This document shows, in pieces, positions 17,944-27,762 of a DNA stretch of 64,000 bases. Within the stretch, counting starts at the first letter, position 1. Every line of letters starts with the position of its first letter. Location: assembly GCA_024699325.1 (NCBI GenBank), contig JAILPS010000055.1, positions 1-64,000 on the forward strand, read 5' to 3'. The position numbers and the translations under genes are program-made. This stretch comes from Lachnospiraceae bacterium. GTDB lineage: Bacteria > Bacillota > Clostridia > Lachnospirales > Lachnospiraceae. The notes beneath the pieces were generated by a model. The model saw nothing but the letters and a program-made list of their open reading frames with translations, did no database searches and was not told the DNA's origin.

Positions 17944-18492
17944 TCACTCCTCGTTTAGAAGCAGCAGCATCTGTGCGGATTCGACCATGGTTCTGCCGTT
18001 ATCCATACTGCTCTTTTGCAGATATCTAAACGCCTCGGGCTCGGTCATACCGTTTCGCTCCATAAGCATCTGTTTTGCCTCGTCGATTAGCTTCTGATCC
18101 TCCTGCCTTCTCTTAGGCGGAATTCTCTTCTTGCGCCTGATTCTGTAATAGAGGTCACCCATGATGGTCTCTATCACAGAATTAAGCTCCCTCCTCTTAA
18201 ACGGCATCATGAGCTTAATCATGTTGTCGCCAAGAATTTCGAGGGATACATCGCCCGTGAGCACTATCATGGCGAAGTTCACAGGCAGGTATTCCACAAG
18301 GTCCGCATATGACATGTCATGCAGCTTCTTCATGCAGATAACCACACCGTAGTCTCGCTCGTTGCTCACTCGAAGCACCTCAGAACCCGTGGTGCACACC
18401 TCGATGTCGTGCATGTTTCCACAGTCCCTGACAGCTGATACGATATTCTCTGAATCACTTATCTTGGGCATTGCTACCAAAATAGTGCCCAT
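17944..18492 (-). CDS. nitR: ANTAR-domain RNA-binding regulator (NitR-like), pseudo-receiver
   Basis: A 182-residue protein. Residues ~1-115 have a receiver-like fold, but at the position of the phospho-acceptor Asp the sequence reads YGVVICMKKLHDM, with Met54. Residues ~125-180 form an ANTAR domain (LIDEAKQMLMERNGMTEPEAFRYLQKSSMDNGRTMVESAQMLL), a three-helix RNA-binding module that stabilises antiterminator hairpins. It follows glnA by 31 bases. In solventogenic clostridia a similar protein encoded downstream of glnA, NitR, controls nitrogen genes by antitermination. Targets here are probably hairpin leaders such as the glnA leader, but this is inference. Confidence 0.82.
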   Translation of the reverse strand: MGTILVAMPKISDSENIVSAVRDCGNMHDIEVCTTGSEVLRVSNERDYGVVICMKKLHDMSYADLVEYLPVNFAMIVLTGDVSLEILGDNMIKLMMPFKRRELNSVIETIMGDLYYRIRRKKRIPPKRRQEDQKLIDEAKQMLMERNGMTEPEAFRYLQKSSMDNGRTMVESAQMLLLLNEE

Positions 18493-18523
18493 GCATTATC
18501 CTTCCCTATAAACCCTGTCAAAC

Positions 18524-19798
18524 CTACATCTTGTGAAGATAGCGGGCTACCTCCCAGTCGGAAACCTGGAGCATGTAGTCGTTCCACTCTTCCTCCTTAA
18601 GTTCGACATACTTAGCTGCAAATGCTTCGCCTAAGCTCTCACAGATGTAGCTGTCCTTCTTAAACTTTCTGAGAGCACCCTTAAGGTCTGTTGGCAGGCA
18701 TTTGCCCGTGTCCTTGCCCTCAGCGCAGAGCTTAAGTGAATTCTTCACGCCGTCAAGACCTGCCGTGATGCACGCTGCAATCGCCAGATATGGATTGGCG
18801 CTTGGATCAGGGAAGCGAAGTTCAACCTTCGTCTCGCCAAACTTCTTCCTGATTCTCACAGGCTGCTTCTTGTTGTCGCTCGTCCATGCGACTGTGGCGA
18901 TTGCGCCTCTGTCAGCCATGATTCTCTTATATGAATTAACCGTTGGGTTAGTGATTGCACATATTCCCTCGCTGTGTGCGATAATGCCGGCCATAAACGC
19001 TGCCGCTGTGTCTGAAACAGCGCCGCCCTCGGAGTCGAAGAGGTTCACGCCGTCCTTATACATGGAAAAGCTGAGGTGCATTCCGCTTCCTGCAAGGTCC
19101 GCTCTCGGCTTAGGCATAAATGTCGCATAGAGGCCGAATCTCTTGGCGATGGATCTGACCGCAAACTTAAATGTCATAATGTCATCGGCTGTGTCTAAAG
19201 CCTCGCCCGCGGTAAAATCTATCTCGTGCTGCGCAGGTGCCTTCTCGTGGTGGGATGATTCAATCTCAAAGCCCATCTCCTCGAGGGTTAACACCAGATC
19301 ACGTCTGGCATTCTCGCCAAAATCGAGAGGTCCTACGTCTAAGTAGCCGGCCTTCTCGTGAACTGTTGTGGTAGGATTGCCGCTGTCGTCCGTGTTAAAC
19401 AGGAAGAACTCGCACTCAGGATTAACTCTGAAGGAATACCCCTCCTTCGCTGCCCTGTCCAAAACATTCTTCAGAATAGTTCTTGGACTGTACTCAAACG
19501 GCGTTCCATCCTCGTGGCAAACATCACATATGAATTTGCCAACCTTGCCGTGCTGCGGTCTCCATGGAAGAATGACGAAGGAATCGTAGTCCGGATGGAG
19601 ATACAGCATCTCATCGCACTCTATCTGATCGTCAAACATGGCTGAACCGTCAAATGTGTATTCGTTGTTTAAGCTTCTCTCAAGCTGACCAGGCGTTACC
19701 GCAAAATTCTTCAGATTGCCGAAGCAGTCTGTAAACTGGAGACGTATGAATTCCACGTCCTCCTTCTCGATATGCCTTAAGATGTCCTCCTTAGTCAT
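18524..19798 (-). CDS. glnA: Glutamine synthetase, type I
   Basis: A 424-residue GS-I. It has the beta-grasp N-terminal domain (LQFTDCFGNLKNFAVTP), catalytic residues in NPECEFFLF and SSHHEKAPAQHEIDF, FMPKPRADLAGSGMHLSFSMYKDG, NSYKRI, and LRFPDPSANPYLAIAA. It condenses glutamate and ammonia with ATP. It is somewhat shorter than the ~440-residue average. It is transcribed from its own promoter through a leader with an intrinsic-terminator hairpin and is followed by the ANTAR gene. A second, unrelated-type synthetase (GS-III) lies at 36438-38534. Confidence 0.95.
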   Translation of the reverse strand: MTKEDILRHIEKEDVEFIRLQFTDCFGNLKNFAVTPGQLERSLNNEYTFDGSAMFDDQIECDEMLYLHPDYDSFVILPWRPQHGKVGKFICDVCHEDGTPFEYSPRTILKNVLDRAAKEGYSFRVNPECEFFLFNTDDSGNPTTTVHEKAGYLDVGPLDFGENARRDLVLTLEEMGFEIESSHHEKAPAQHEIDFTAGEALDTADDIMTFKFAVRSIAKRFGLYATFMPKPRADLAGSGMHLSFSMYKDGVNLFDSEGGAVSDTAAAFMAGIIAHSEGICAITNPTVNSYKRIMADRGAIATVAWTSDNKKQPVRIRKKFGETKVELRFPDPSANPYLAIAACITAGLDGVKNSLKLCAEGKDTGKCLPTDLKGALRKFKKDSYICESLGEAFAAKYVELKEEEWNDYMLQVSDWEVARYLHKM

Positions 19799-19825
19799 AA
19801 AATACCCCTTCCCGTAAATTCTAAT

Positions 19826-19897
19826 AAAAAAGCGCCCAAAATAAGCCGTATTACTACGGCTTATTCGGCGCCATTGCCATCTGTATCTTAAGATGGC
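19826..19897 (-). promoter_or_regulatory. glnA leader: hairpin plus attenuator-type terminator
   Basis: The predicted transcript begins near 19894. A first hairpin GCCATCT-8-AGATGGC (19876-19897) is followed by a long stem with GCGCC and AATAAGCCGTA arms (19832-19871) and a run of six T residues, all before the glnA ribosome binding site. A terminator between promoter and gene implies attenuation. The ANTAR gene downstream is the natural candidate for the antiterminator. Confidence 0.72.
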
Positions 19898-19900
19898 ATT

Positions 19901-19929
19901 ATTCTACTATTAAGATGCGATATTGTAAA
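19901..19929 (-). promoter_or_regulatory. Promoter of glnA-nitR
   Basis: TTTACA (19924-19929), 17-base spacer, TAGAAT (19901-19906). It is located in the gltD-glnA spacer. Confidence 0.7.
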
Positions 19930-19998
19930 GTGTTTTTTTATAATTTTTTGTTATGGCTAGTATGAAAAATTCCAAAAAAACACGCTTTTTAGACGGTT

Positions 19999-21504
19999 TT
20001 AGTTGTGATAACCCATGAGGGACTTATCGACGCTTCCCGCAGCGCCCCTTCCCTCGGCGATTGCCCACACCACAAGGGACTGGCCTCTGTGCATATCTCC
20101 GGCTGTAAACACGTTCTTCTTGGAGGTCTCATATTCCCCGGGCTTGGTGTCAATGTTGGTTCTATTGTTCAGTTTGACGCCAAAGCTTTCTGCCACATAG
20201 GTCTCATTTCCCAGAAAACCTGCGGCGATGAGCACGAGATCTGCCTTAAGCTCCTTCTCGCTTCCCTCCACGGGAACCATGTTCATGCGGCCTGTGTTTT
20301 CGTCGCGCTTAGGTGTGAGGCTCACAGTCTTAACTCCCTTAAGCTTGCCGTTTTTGTCCTTCAGAAACTCTGTGACTGTCGTCTGATAGATTCTTGGGTC
20401 AGAGCCAAACTTGTAGATTGCCTCCTCCTGGCCGTAGTCGGTTTTTAAAACCTTCGGCCACTCCGGCCATGGATTGCTCTCGAGCCTGCATTTTGGGGGG
20501 CATGGCATCATCTCAAGCTGTGTCACATTTGCCGCGCCCAGTCTTATGGAGGTTCCCACGCAGTCATTACCTGTGTCGCCGCCTCCGATTACAACCACGC
20601 TCTTGCCCTTAAGCGAGCCAAATGAGAAGTCCTTCGCCCCGATAATCTTCTCAGAATCGTAGTCGTTATCCATGAGCTTCTTGCTGACTTCCTTCAGAAA
20701 ATCAACAGCAAAATATATATTCTTCGCATCGCGGCCAGGAGCCTTAATGTCTCTCGGGTTTGAAGCGCCGCAGCACAAAACAACTCTGTCAAACTCCTTA
20801 AGCATCTCGTCGCCTGTGATGTCCCTGCCCACATTTACATTGTATCTGAACTCTATGCCGGCCTTCTCCATGAGAGCTATTCTCCTGTCGATAACCCTCT
20901 TGTCGAGCTTCATGTTTGGAATTCCGTATCTTAAAAGGCCGCCCGCCCTGTCACTTCTCTCAAACACTGTGACCTTGTGGCCGCGGCGGTTTAGCATCTG
21001 GGCTGTGGCCAGTCCTGAAGGACCGCTTCCAACCACCGCAACGCTCTTGCCGGTTCTTACCTTCGGGGTTATCTCCTCCACCAGGCCGTTTTCGTAGGCG
21101 TATTCGATTATGGTCTTCTCGTTCTCCTTAGTCGCCACAGGTGCTCCGTGCAAACCGCAGGTGCAGGCATTTTCGCAGAGCGCCGGGCACACCCTGGAGG
21201 TAAACTCCGGAAAACTGTGCGTGGTGCTAAGTCTTAAATACGCCTCCTTATAGTTTCCGTGATAGACCAGGTCGTTCACCTCGGGCACGAGGTTGTGAAG
21301 AGGGCATCCGCTTGCCATGCCGGCGATCATCATTCCCGCCTGGCAGAACGGCACTCCGCACTCCATACACCTTCCGCCCTGCTTCTTCTGCTCCTCGGCA
21401 TCAGGCGTCTCGTGAAACTCCTCAAAATTCAATATTCTCTCGGCAGGGGGGATAACCCTGCCGTCAACTCTCTCATATTCCAAAAATCCGGTTGCCTTTC
21501 CCAT
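19999..21504 (-). CDS. gltD: Glutamate synthase, small subunit
   Basis: A 501-residue NADPH-dependent subunit that feeds electrons to GltB. The N-terminal cysteine clusters CMECGVPFC and CPLHNLVPE, with FTSRVCPALCENACTCGL, bind the 4Fe-4S centres. The FAD motif is SVAVVGSGPSGLATAQML (~153-170) and the NADPH motif VVVIGGGDTGNDCVG (~310-324). A late VFTAGDMHRGQSLVVWAIAEGR completes FAD binding. It starts 36 bases after gltB and is probably co-transcribed. Confidence 0.96.
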   Translation of the reverse strand: MGKATGFLEYERVDGRVIPPAERILNFEEFHETPDAEEQKKQGGRCMECGVPFCQAGMMIAGMASGCPLHNLVPEVNDLVYHGNYKEAYLRLSTTHSFPEFTSRVCPALCENACTCGLHGAPVATKENEKTIIEYAYENGLVEEITPKVRTGKSVAVVGSGPSGLATAQMLNRRGHKVTVFERSDRAGGLLRYGIPNMKLDKRVIDRRIALMEKAGIEFRYNVNVGRDITGDEMLKEFDRVVLCCGASNPRDIKAPGRDAKNIYFAVDFLKEVSKKLMDNDYDSEKIIGAKDFSFGSLKGKSVVVIGGGDTGNDCVGTSIRLGAANVTQLEMMPCPPKCRLESNPWPEWPKVLKTDYGQEEAIYKFGSDPRIYQTTVTEFLKDKNGKLKGVKTVSLTPKRDENTGRMNMVPVEGSEKELKADLVLIAAGFLGNETYVAESFGVKLNNRTNIDTKPGEYETSKKNVFTAGDMHRGQSLVVWAIAEGRGAAGSVDKSLMGYHN

Positions 21505-21539
21505 CTTGCGTCTCCTTCCAATTACCTGTTACCCTAAAA

Positions 21540-24500
21540 TCACTGAGCGCTCTGGCCTGTGCTGACATAAAACGCCTCAATCTGTGCCTGCTCGCGGTCC
21601 ATTCCCTGCTCCTCAAATGTGCTGGTCAGATGCATAAGCTTCTTGTAGTCCGCAGGAATAATCTTCTTGAACTTAGGCATGTAATATGCGAAATTGTCCA
21701 GTATCTTCTTGGCCTTGACAGAGCCTGTGTACGCGAAATGTTTCTGAAGCATTTCCTTAAGCTCCGCCTCGTCAACCTTGGATTCAACCTTCTCCATGAG
21801 CACGAGCTCCTTATTCAGGTTTCTGTACAGGCAGCTGTCCTCGTCGAGAACATATGCGATGCCGCCGCTCATGCCGGCTGCGAAGTTTTTGCCTGTAGGT
21901 CCAAGAATCACAGCGCGTCCGCCGGTCATGTATTCACAGCCGTGCTCGCCGACGCCCTCTACAACCGCGATGGCTCCGGAGTTTCTTACGCAGAAACGCT
22001 CGCCCGCCATACCTGCGATGTAGGCCTCACCGCTTGTGGCGCCGTAGAGCGCAACATTGCCGATGATGATGTTTTCCTCTGCCTCATATGCCGCGTTAGA
22101 AGGAGCCTTCACGATGATCTTACCGCCTGATAAGCCTTTACCCAGGTAGTCGTTAGAGTCGCCGGTAAGATCAAGTGTGAGACCCTTCGGGATGAAGGCG
22201 CCAAAACTCTGGCCGCCCGCTCCCTGGCACTTAACGGTGAGCGTATCGTCTGCAAGTCCCTCATGATGTAATCTCGTGATCTGCGCACCGAGTAGTGTTC
22301 CAAATGTTCTGTCTGTGTTTGTAAGTGATATGGAAACTGAAGTCTTATCGCCGTCGCTTATAGCCTTCAGCACGCTCTTATTCTTGAGAAGCACAGCCTC
22401 ATCCTTCGTCTTTTCAAGCTCGAAGTCATAAACCTGTGCGGCGTCAAATGTGCACTCTGTGTCAGGGGTTGACGCGATGATGCCTGATATGTCAATCTTG
22501 GCAGCTGTGCCTGTTAAGCCCTCCTTCTTCTTAAGAAGATCTGTTCTTCCGACCAGCTCTGAGACTGTTCTAACTCCCAGCTTAGCCATGTACTCTCTGA
22601 GTTCCTCAGCGATAAACATCATGAAGTTCTCAACATATTCAGGCTTACCTATGAAGCGCTTTCTAAGCTCAGGGTTCTGTGTCGCGATGCCCATAGGACA
22701 TGTGTCTAAGTTGCAGACTCTCATCATTACGCAGCCAAGTGTCACAAGCGGAGCTGTGGCAAAACCAAACTCCTCTGCGCCAAGCATTGCCGCGATTGCC
22801 ACATCCCTGCCGCTCATGAGCTTGCCGTCGGTCTCGATTACAACCTTCTGTCTCAAGCCGTTCTGTATGAGCGTCTGATGTGCCTCAGCGAGACCCAGCT
22901 CCCATGGAAGACCTGCGTTGTGGATGGATGAGAGCGGTGCTGCACCTGTTCCTCCGTCGTAGCCTGAGATAAGCACAACCTGTGCTCCCGCCTTCGCAAC
23001 GCCCGCTGCGACCGTTCCAACGCCCGCCTCTGACACAAGCTTTACAGATATTCTGGCATTCTTGTTGGAGTTCTTCAGGTCGTAGATCAACTGCGCCAGA
23101 TCCTCGATAGAGTAGATGTCGTGGTGTGGTGGCGGTGATATAAGGCTGACGCCAGGCGTTGAATGTCTGGTCTTGGCAACCCACGGATAAACCTTCTTGG
23201 CCGGAAGATGTCCGCCCTCGCCGGGCTTAGCTCCCTGAGCCATCTTGATCTGTATCTCCTTGGCGCTTACTAAGTATCTGCTGGTAACGCCGAAACGTCC
23301 ACTTGCCACCTGCTTGATGGCTGAGCTTCTGTCGTGGCTTGTGCCTGCTGATTCTAGTCTCTCATCGCTCTCGCCGCCCTCACCTGAGTTTGACTTGCCG
23401 TGCAAATGATTCATGGCGATTGCAAGAGCCTCATGAGCCTCCTCTGATATAGAGCCGTAGCTCATGGCGCCTGTCTTAAATCTCTTTACAATACTTTCTG
23501 CGCTCTCGACCTCTGAGATATCGATACCCTCTGCCGGATAGTTAAAATCCATCAGGCTTCTCAAATATCCTGTCTCCTCCACATCGATCATGTCCGTATA
23601 CTTCTTAAACTTCTCGTAGTCGCCCTCTCTGGTCGCCATCTGAAGCATGTGGATGGTTGCAGGATTGTATCTGTGCTTCTCGCCCTGGGCGCGCATCTTG
23701 TGGCGTCCGATGGAGCTTATGCTTAAGTCTGTTGTGAGTCCGAGCGGATCGAATGCCTTAGAGTGCTGCTCATCTGTCTGAGCTGCGATATCCTCAAGCG
23801 TGATGCCGCCCACACGGCTTACAACGCCCGTGAAATATTTGTCCACAACCTCAGCTGATATTCCGATAGCCTCGAAAATCTTGCTGCCCTGATATGACTG
23901 GATTGTTGAGATGCCCATCTTGGATGCAATCTTTACGATTCCTGACCTGACAGCTCTGTCGTAGTCGTCAACCGCCGCATAGTAATCCTTGTCGAGAAGC
24001 TCTGCCTGGCACAGCTCTTCGATGCAGGAGTGTGCAAGATACGGGTTGACTGCGCACGCACCAAAACCTAAGAGTGTTGCGAAGTGGTGAACCTCTCTCG
24101 GCTCGCCTGATTCGAGAATTAAGCTCATGGCCGTGCACTTCTTGGTTGATACGAGGTATTTGTGAACCGCTGCAACCGCAAGAAGCGAAGGTATGGCCAC
24201 GTGGTTTTCGTCCACTCCTCTGTCTGAGAGGATGATGATGTTTGCGCCCTCTCTGTATGCCTTATCGACCTCCATGTAGAGGTGCTCGATTACTCTGTGG
24301 ATTGGCGTGCTCTTGTAGTAGAGAATTGAGACCTTGGAAACCTTAAATCCAGGTCTGTTCATTCTCTCAATCTTTAAAAGGTCCAGATCTGAGATGATTG
24401 GATTCTCAATCTTTAATACATGACAGTTTTCAGGCTTCTCCTCTAGGAGATTACCGTTCTTACCTACATAAACTGTGGTAGAAGTCACAATTTTCTCTCT

Positions 24501-26090
24501 TACAGCGTCGATTGGCGGGTTTGTAACCTGGGCAAACAGCTGCTTGAAGTAGTAGAACAGCGGCTGATACTGTTTAGAGAGCGCCGCAATCGGCGTGTCT
24601 ATTCCCATGGCTCCGATGTACTCTGTGCCGTTTAAAGCCATGTTTAGGATGCCCTCTCTGTAGTCCTCATATGTATATCCAAATGCTTTCTGGAGTCTGG
24701 CTCTCTGCTCATCTGAGTAGGCTGTAACCTTCGCATTTGGTATCTTAATCTCCTTGAGTGTGAGAAGATTTGCGTCAAGCCACTCGCCGTAAGGCTCCTT
24801 CTTGGCGTATTTATCCTTAATCTCATCGTCGAGCATAATCTTGCCCTCTCTTGTGTCCACGAGAAGCATTTTGCCGGGATGAAGTCTCTCCTTCTTTAAG
24901 ATATGTGCCTCGTCAAGGTCTAAGACTCCGACCTCTGATGAGAGGATCAGTCTTCCGTCGTCCATCACATAGTATCTTGAAGGTCTTAAGCCGTTTCTAT
25001 CAAGGATGGCGCCCATGTAATCACCGTCTGAGAACAGGATTGAGGCCGGGCCGTCCCATGGCTCCATCATAGTCGCATAGTACTGATAGAAGTCCCTCTC
25101 CTCCCTGGAGATGGTGTCGTTGTGCGCCCATGGCTCAGGAATCAAAATAAGCGCTGCGAGTGGCAGATCCATGCCGCTCATAACCAGAAACTCAAGCGTG
25201 TTGTCAAGTCTCGCAGAATCTGAACCCTCCGTCGAAATCACGGGCAGAACCTTCGTCATGTCGTCTGCGGAGAATTTGTCCGTGAACATGGTCTCCTCTC
25301 TTGCGAGCATCTTGTCCACATTTCCCTTGATGGTGTTGATCTCTCCGTTGTGTACTAAGAAGCGGTTTGGATGAGCTCTCTCCCAGCTGGGGTTTGTGTT
25401 GGTTGAGAAACGCGAGTGAACCATGGCGATGGCTGACTTATAGTCCTCGTCCTGCAAATCGCTAAAAAATGTTCTGAGCTGTCCCACAAGGAACATTCCC
25501 TTATACACAATCGTTCTGCTTGAGAGCGATGGAACATATGTCTTGTCGTTACTCTGCTCGAAAACTCTTCTTACAATATACAGTTTCCTGTCAAAATCCA
25601 GGTCTGTCTTACAGGATGCGGGTCTCTTGACAAATCCCTGATAGATAGCTGGCATGCACTCTCTGGCCTTCTGTCCTAACACCTCAGCAATCACAGAAAC
25701 CTCTCTCCAGCCTAAGAACTTAAGTCCTTCCTTCTCGACGATAACCTCGAACATCTTCTTGGCCTGGCTTCTCTTGAGCTCGTCCTGCGGGAAGAAGAAC
25801 ATTCCTACGCCGTACTCTCTCTCGCCGCCTATCTCTATGCCCAGACCCTTACAAACCTTCTTGAAAAACTCGTGTGGTATCTGTGTGAGAATGCCTACGC
25901 CGTCGCCTGTCTTGCCCTCGGCGTCCTTACCTGCTCTGTGCTCCAGATTCTCCACAATCTTCAGGGCATCTGCGACAATCTGATGGTTTTTGCCGCCGTG
26001 TATATCGACAACCGCTCCGATACCGCAGTTGTCGTGCTCAAATGAAGCATCGTACAGTTTCCCCTCGCCCTTACTCTTAACATCAAACAT
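21540..26090 (-). CDS. gltB: Glutamate synthase, large subunit
   Basis: About 1516 residues. The N-terminal Ntn-type glutaminase is made as a precursor. The mature nucleophile would be the Cys in FEHDNCGIGAVVDIHGG (~residue 22). The central domain is followed by the FMN-binding synthase barrel (KPGEGGHLPAKKVYPWVAKTRHSTPGVSLISPPPHHD) and the 3Fe-4S cysteines in CVMMRVCNLDTCPMGIATQNP. The C-terminal beta-helix contains the GXXGG repeats. It converts glutamine plus 2-oxoglutarate to two glutamates. ATG 26088-26090 (MFDVKSKGEG) is preferred because AGGAGGT precedes it. The ATG at 26117 would translate through the terminator T-run. Confidence 0.96.
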   Translation of the reverse strand: MFDVKSKGEGKLYDASFEHDNCGIGAVVDIHGGKNHQIVADALKIVENLEHRAGKDAEGKTGDGVGILTQIPHEFFKKVCKGLGIEIGGEREYGVGMFFFPQDELKRSQAKKMFEVIVEKEGLKFLGWREVSVIAEVLGQKARECMPAIYQGFVKRPASCKTDLDFDRKLYIVRRVFEQSNDKTYVPSLSSRTIVYKGMFLVGQLRTFFSDLQDEDYKSAIAMVHSRFSTNTNPSWERAHPNRFLVHNGEINTIKGNVDKMLAREETMFTDKFSADDMTKVLPVISTEGSDSARLDNTLEFLVMSGMDLPLAALILIPEPWAHNDTISREERDFYQYYATMMEPWDGPASILFSDGDYMGAILDRNGLRPSRYYVMDDGRLILSSEVGVLDLDEAHILKKERLHPGKMLLVDTREGKIMLDDEIKDKYAKKEPYGEWLDANLLTLKEIKIPNAKVTAYSDEQRARLQKAFGYTYEDYREGILNMALNGTEYIGAMGIDTPIAALSKQYQPLFYYFKQLFAQVTNPPIDAVREKIVTSTTVYVGKNGNLLEEKPENCHVLKIENPIISDLDLLKIERMNRPGFKVSKVSILYYKSTPIHRVIEHLYMEVDKAYREGANIIILSDRGVDENHVAIPSLLAVAAVHKYLVSTKKCTAMSLILESGEPREVHHFATLLGFGACAVNPYLAHSCIEELCQAELLDKDYYAAVDDYDRAVRSGIVKIASKMGISTIQSYQGSKIFEAIGISAEVVDKYFTGVVSRVGGITLEDIAAQTDEQHSKAFDPLGLTTDLSISSIGRHKMRAQGEKHRYNPATIHMLQMATREGDYEKFKKYTDMIDVEETGYLRSLMDFNYPAEGIDISEVESAESIVKRFKTGAMSYGSISEEAHEALAIAMNHLHGKSNSGEGGESDERLESAGTSHDRSSAIKQVASGRFGVTSRYLVSAKEIQIKMAQGAKPGEGGHLPAKKVYPWVAKTRHSTPGVSLISPPPHHDIYSIEDLAQLIYDLKNSNKNARISVKLVSEAGVGTVAAGVAKAGAQVVLISGYDGGTGAAPLSSIHNAGLPWELGLAEAHQTLIQNGLRQKVVIETDGKLMSGRDVAIAAMLGAEEFGFATAPLVTLGCVMMRVCNLDTCPMGIATQNPELRKRFIGKPEYVENFMMFIAEELREYMAKLGVRTVSELVGRTDLLKKKEGLTGTAAKIDISGIIASTPDTECTFDAAQVYDFELEKTKDEAVLLKNKSVLKAISDGDKTSVSISLTNTDRTFGTLLGAQITRLHHEGLADDTLTVKCQGAGGQSFGAFIPKGLTLDLTGDSNDYLGKGLSGGKIIVKAPSNAAYEAEENIIIGNVALYGATSGEAYIAGMAGERFCVRNSGAIAVVEGVGEHGCEYMTGGRAVILGPTGKNFAAGMSGGIAYVLDEDSCLYRNLNKELVLMEKVESKVDEAELKEMLQKHFAYTGSVKAKKILDNFAYYMPKFKKIIPADYKKLMHLTSTFEEQGMDREQAQIEAFYVSTGQSAQ

Positions 26091-26103
26091 GTGACTACCT
26101 CCT

Positions 26104-26141
26104 AAAAAAAAGGGCACTTCAGGTATTCCCTGAAGCGCCCT
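26104..26141 (-). terminator. Terminator-like hairpin between pyrG and gltB
   Basis: Hairpin AGGGCGCTTCAGG-GAATA-CCTGAAGTGCCCT followed by eight T residues, starting 17 bases after the pyrG stop. The gltB ribosome binding site follows at once. No promoter fits between hairpin and gltB, so gltB expression needs read-through or a promoter inside pyrG. The hairpin may work as an attenuator. Confidence 0.85.
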
Positions 26142-26157
26142 TGCCTCATAATCAATA

Positions 26158-27762
26158 CTATTTGCTCACCGTTTTCAAAGCGGCCTCCACCAATCCCTTA
26201 AACAGTGGATGTGGCGCGTCCGGTCTGGACTTAAACTCCGGATGTGCCTGTGTGGCCAGAAAATAGGGATGCTCCTCAATCTCTATCATCTCCACAATTC
26301 TTCCGTCAGGCGACATTCCCGAGAGTGTCATGCCTGCATTTTCCAAATCCTGTCTGTAATCGTTATTCACCTCATAGCGATGTCTATGTCTCTCAGCGAT
26401 ATTCCTGCTTCCATAAACCTCCATCGCCTTCGTGCCTTCCCTCAGCACGCACGGATACGATCCGAGTCTCAGCGTTCCTCCGAGGTTCTCAACGCCCTCC
26501 TGATCGGGCATCAAATGTATCACGGGGTGTGTGGTGTCTGGATCAAACTCTACGCTTGCAGCGTCCTTATATCCGAGCACATTTCTGGCAAATTCTGTTA
26601 TCGCCAGCTGCATTCCCAGACAAATTCCAAGAAATGGTATCTTCTTCTCCCTCGCATACTTAATGGCAACTATCTTTCCCTCTATGCCTCTGAGTCCAAA
26701 TCCTCCTGGAACAATGATTCCTGACACATCCTCCAAAATGTGTTCCACATTTTCCTCGCAAACCTCCTCTGAGTCAACCCACTTGATATTGACCTCAGCC
26801 TTATTGGCGATTCCTCCGTGCCTTAGCGCCTCTGCCACGCTTAGATAAGCGTCATGCAGCGCCACATATTTGCCCACGATCGCAATGTTTACGCTCTTGT
26901 CCGGATAGTGGAAATCCTCCACCATCTGCTTCCACTGCGCCAGATCCGGCTTCGGACACGGTATGTGCAGACATTCGCACACTGCCCCTGCGAGGTTCTC
27001 CTTCTCCATCATGAGGGGCACCTCATACAGCGATTTGGCATCCAGGTTCTGAAGCACGTGCTCCTTCTTCACATTACAGAACAGCGCTATCTTTCTCTTC
27101 ATGTCGTCGTCCACAGGATAGTCCGACCTGCACACCAGAATGTCCGGCCATATTCCCATGCTCTGCAGGCTCTTGACGCTCATCTGCGTGGGCTTGGTCT
27201 TCATCTCCCCTGACGCCTTCAAATACGGTATCAGCGTCACCTGAATGATTATCGCGTTCTCTCTTCCGACCTCCGCCTGGAACTGTCTTATGGCCTCCAA
27301 AAACGGCTGGCTCTCAATGTCTCCCACGGTTCCGCCAATCTCTATAATCGAGATAGTCTCCTCGTCCTCGCTCTTCGCCTTATAAATTCTATCCTTGATT
27401 TCGTTAGTAATGTGCGGTATCACCTGCACGGTTCCTCCGCCGTAATCTCCATGTCTCTCTTTATTCAACACAGACCAATATATCTTGCCTGTGGTCACAT
27501 TCGAATTCTTGTCCAGGCTCTCATTAATGAATCTCTCATAATGTCCTAAATCCAGATCGGTCTCCGTTCCATCGTCTGTCACGAACACCTCTCCGTGCTG
27601 TATGGGGTTCATGGTTCCCGGATCCACATTAATATACGGATCGAACTTCTGCATGGTCACATGATACCCTCTGGCCTTCAGCAGTCTTCCCAGCGACGCG
27701 GCCGTGATTCCCTTGCCCAGTCCTGACACTACTCCACCTGTAACAAATACATACTTTACCAT
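26158..27762 (-). CDS. pyrG: CTP synthase
   Basis: A 534-residue glutamine amidotransferase that makes CTP from UTP. The synthetase domain opens with [26 protein letters not shown] and includes [14 protein letters not shown] and [11 protein letters not shown]. The class I glutaminase domain (~300-534) has GGFGLRG and the nucleophile Cys in [11 protein letters not shown], with the His-Glu pair in AQAHPEF. The start [10 protein letters not shown] (27760-27762) matches the family. The frame is open for 35 more codons upstream only because it reads through GGCGCC-type DNA repeats (giving Arg/Pro-rich peptide), which I exclude. An upstream promoter lies at 28444-28472. Confidence 0.96.
   Translation of the reverse strand: MVKYVFVTGGVVSGLGKGITAASLGRLLKARGYHVTMQKFDPYINVDPGTMNPIQHGEVFVTDDGTETDLDLGHYERFINESLDKNSNVTTGKIYWSVLNKERHGDYGGGTVQVIPHITNEIKDRIYKAKSEDEETISIIEIGGTVGDIESQPFLEAIRQFQAEVGRENAIIIQVTLIPYLKASGEMKTKPTQMSVKSLQSMGIWPDILVCRSDYPVDDDMKRKIALFCNVKKEHVLQNLDAKSLYEVPLMMEKENLAGAVCECLHIPCPKPDLAQWKQMVEDFHYPDKSVNIAIVGKYVALHDAYLSVAEALRHGGIANKAEVNIKWVDSEEVCEENVEHILEDVSGIIVPGGFGLRGIEGKIVAIKYAREKKIPFLGICLGMQLAITEFARNVLGYKDAASVEFDPDTTHPVIHLMPDQEGVENLGGTLRLGSYPCVLREGTKAMEVYGSRNIAERHRHRYEVNNDYRQDLENAGMTLSGMSPDGRIVEMIEIEEHPYFLATQAHPEFKSRPDAPHPLFKGLVEAALKTVSK

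Noticed and set aside
19876-19897. Canonical ANTAR dual-hexaloop motif in the glnA leader
   Set aside because: The first hairpin loop (TAAGATAC) does not show the expected A at position 1 and G at position 4 of a hexaloop, and no clear second hexaloop stem is present. So I do not call the canonical motif, only a leader with hairpin and terminator.
21492-22130. 212-codon plus-strand frame inside gltB/gltD
   Set aside because: It lies antisense to well-conserved GltB coding sequence and has no binding site or recognisable domain.
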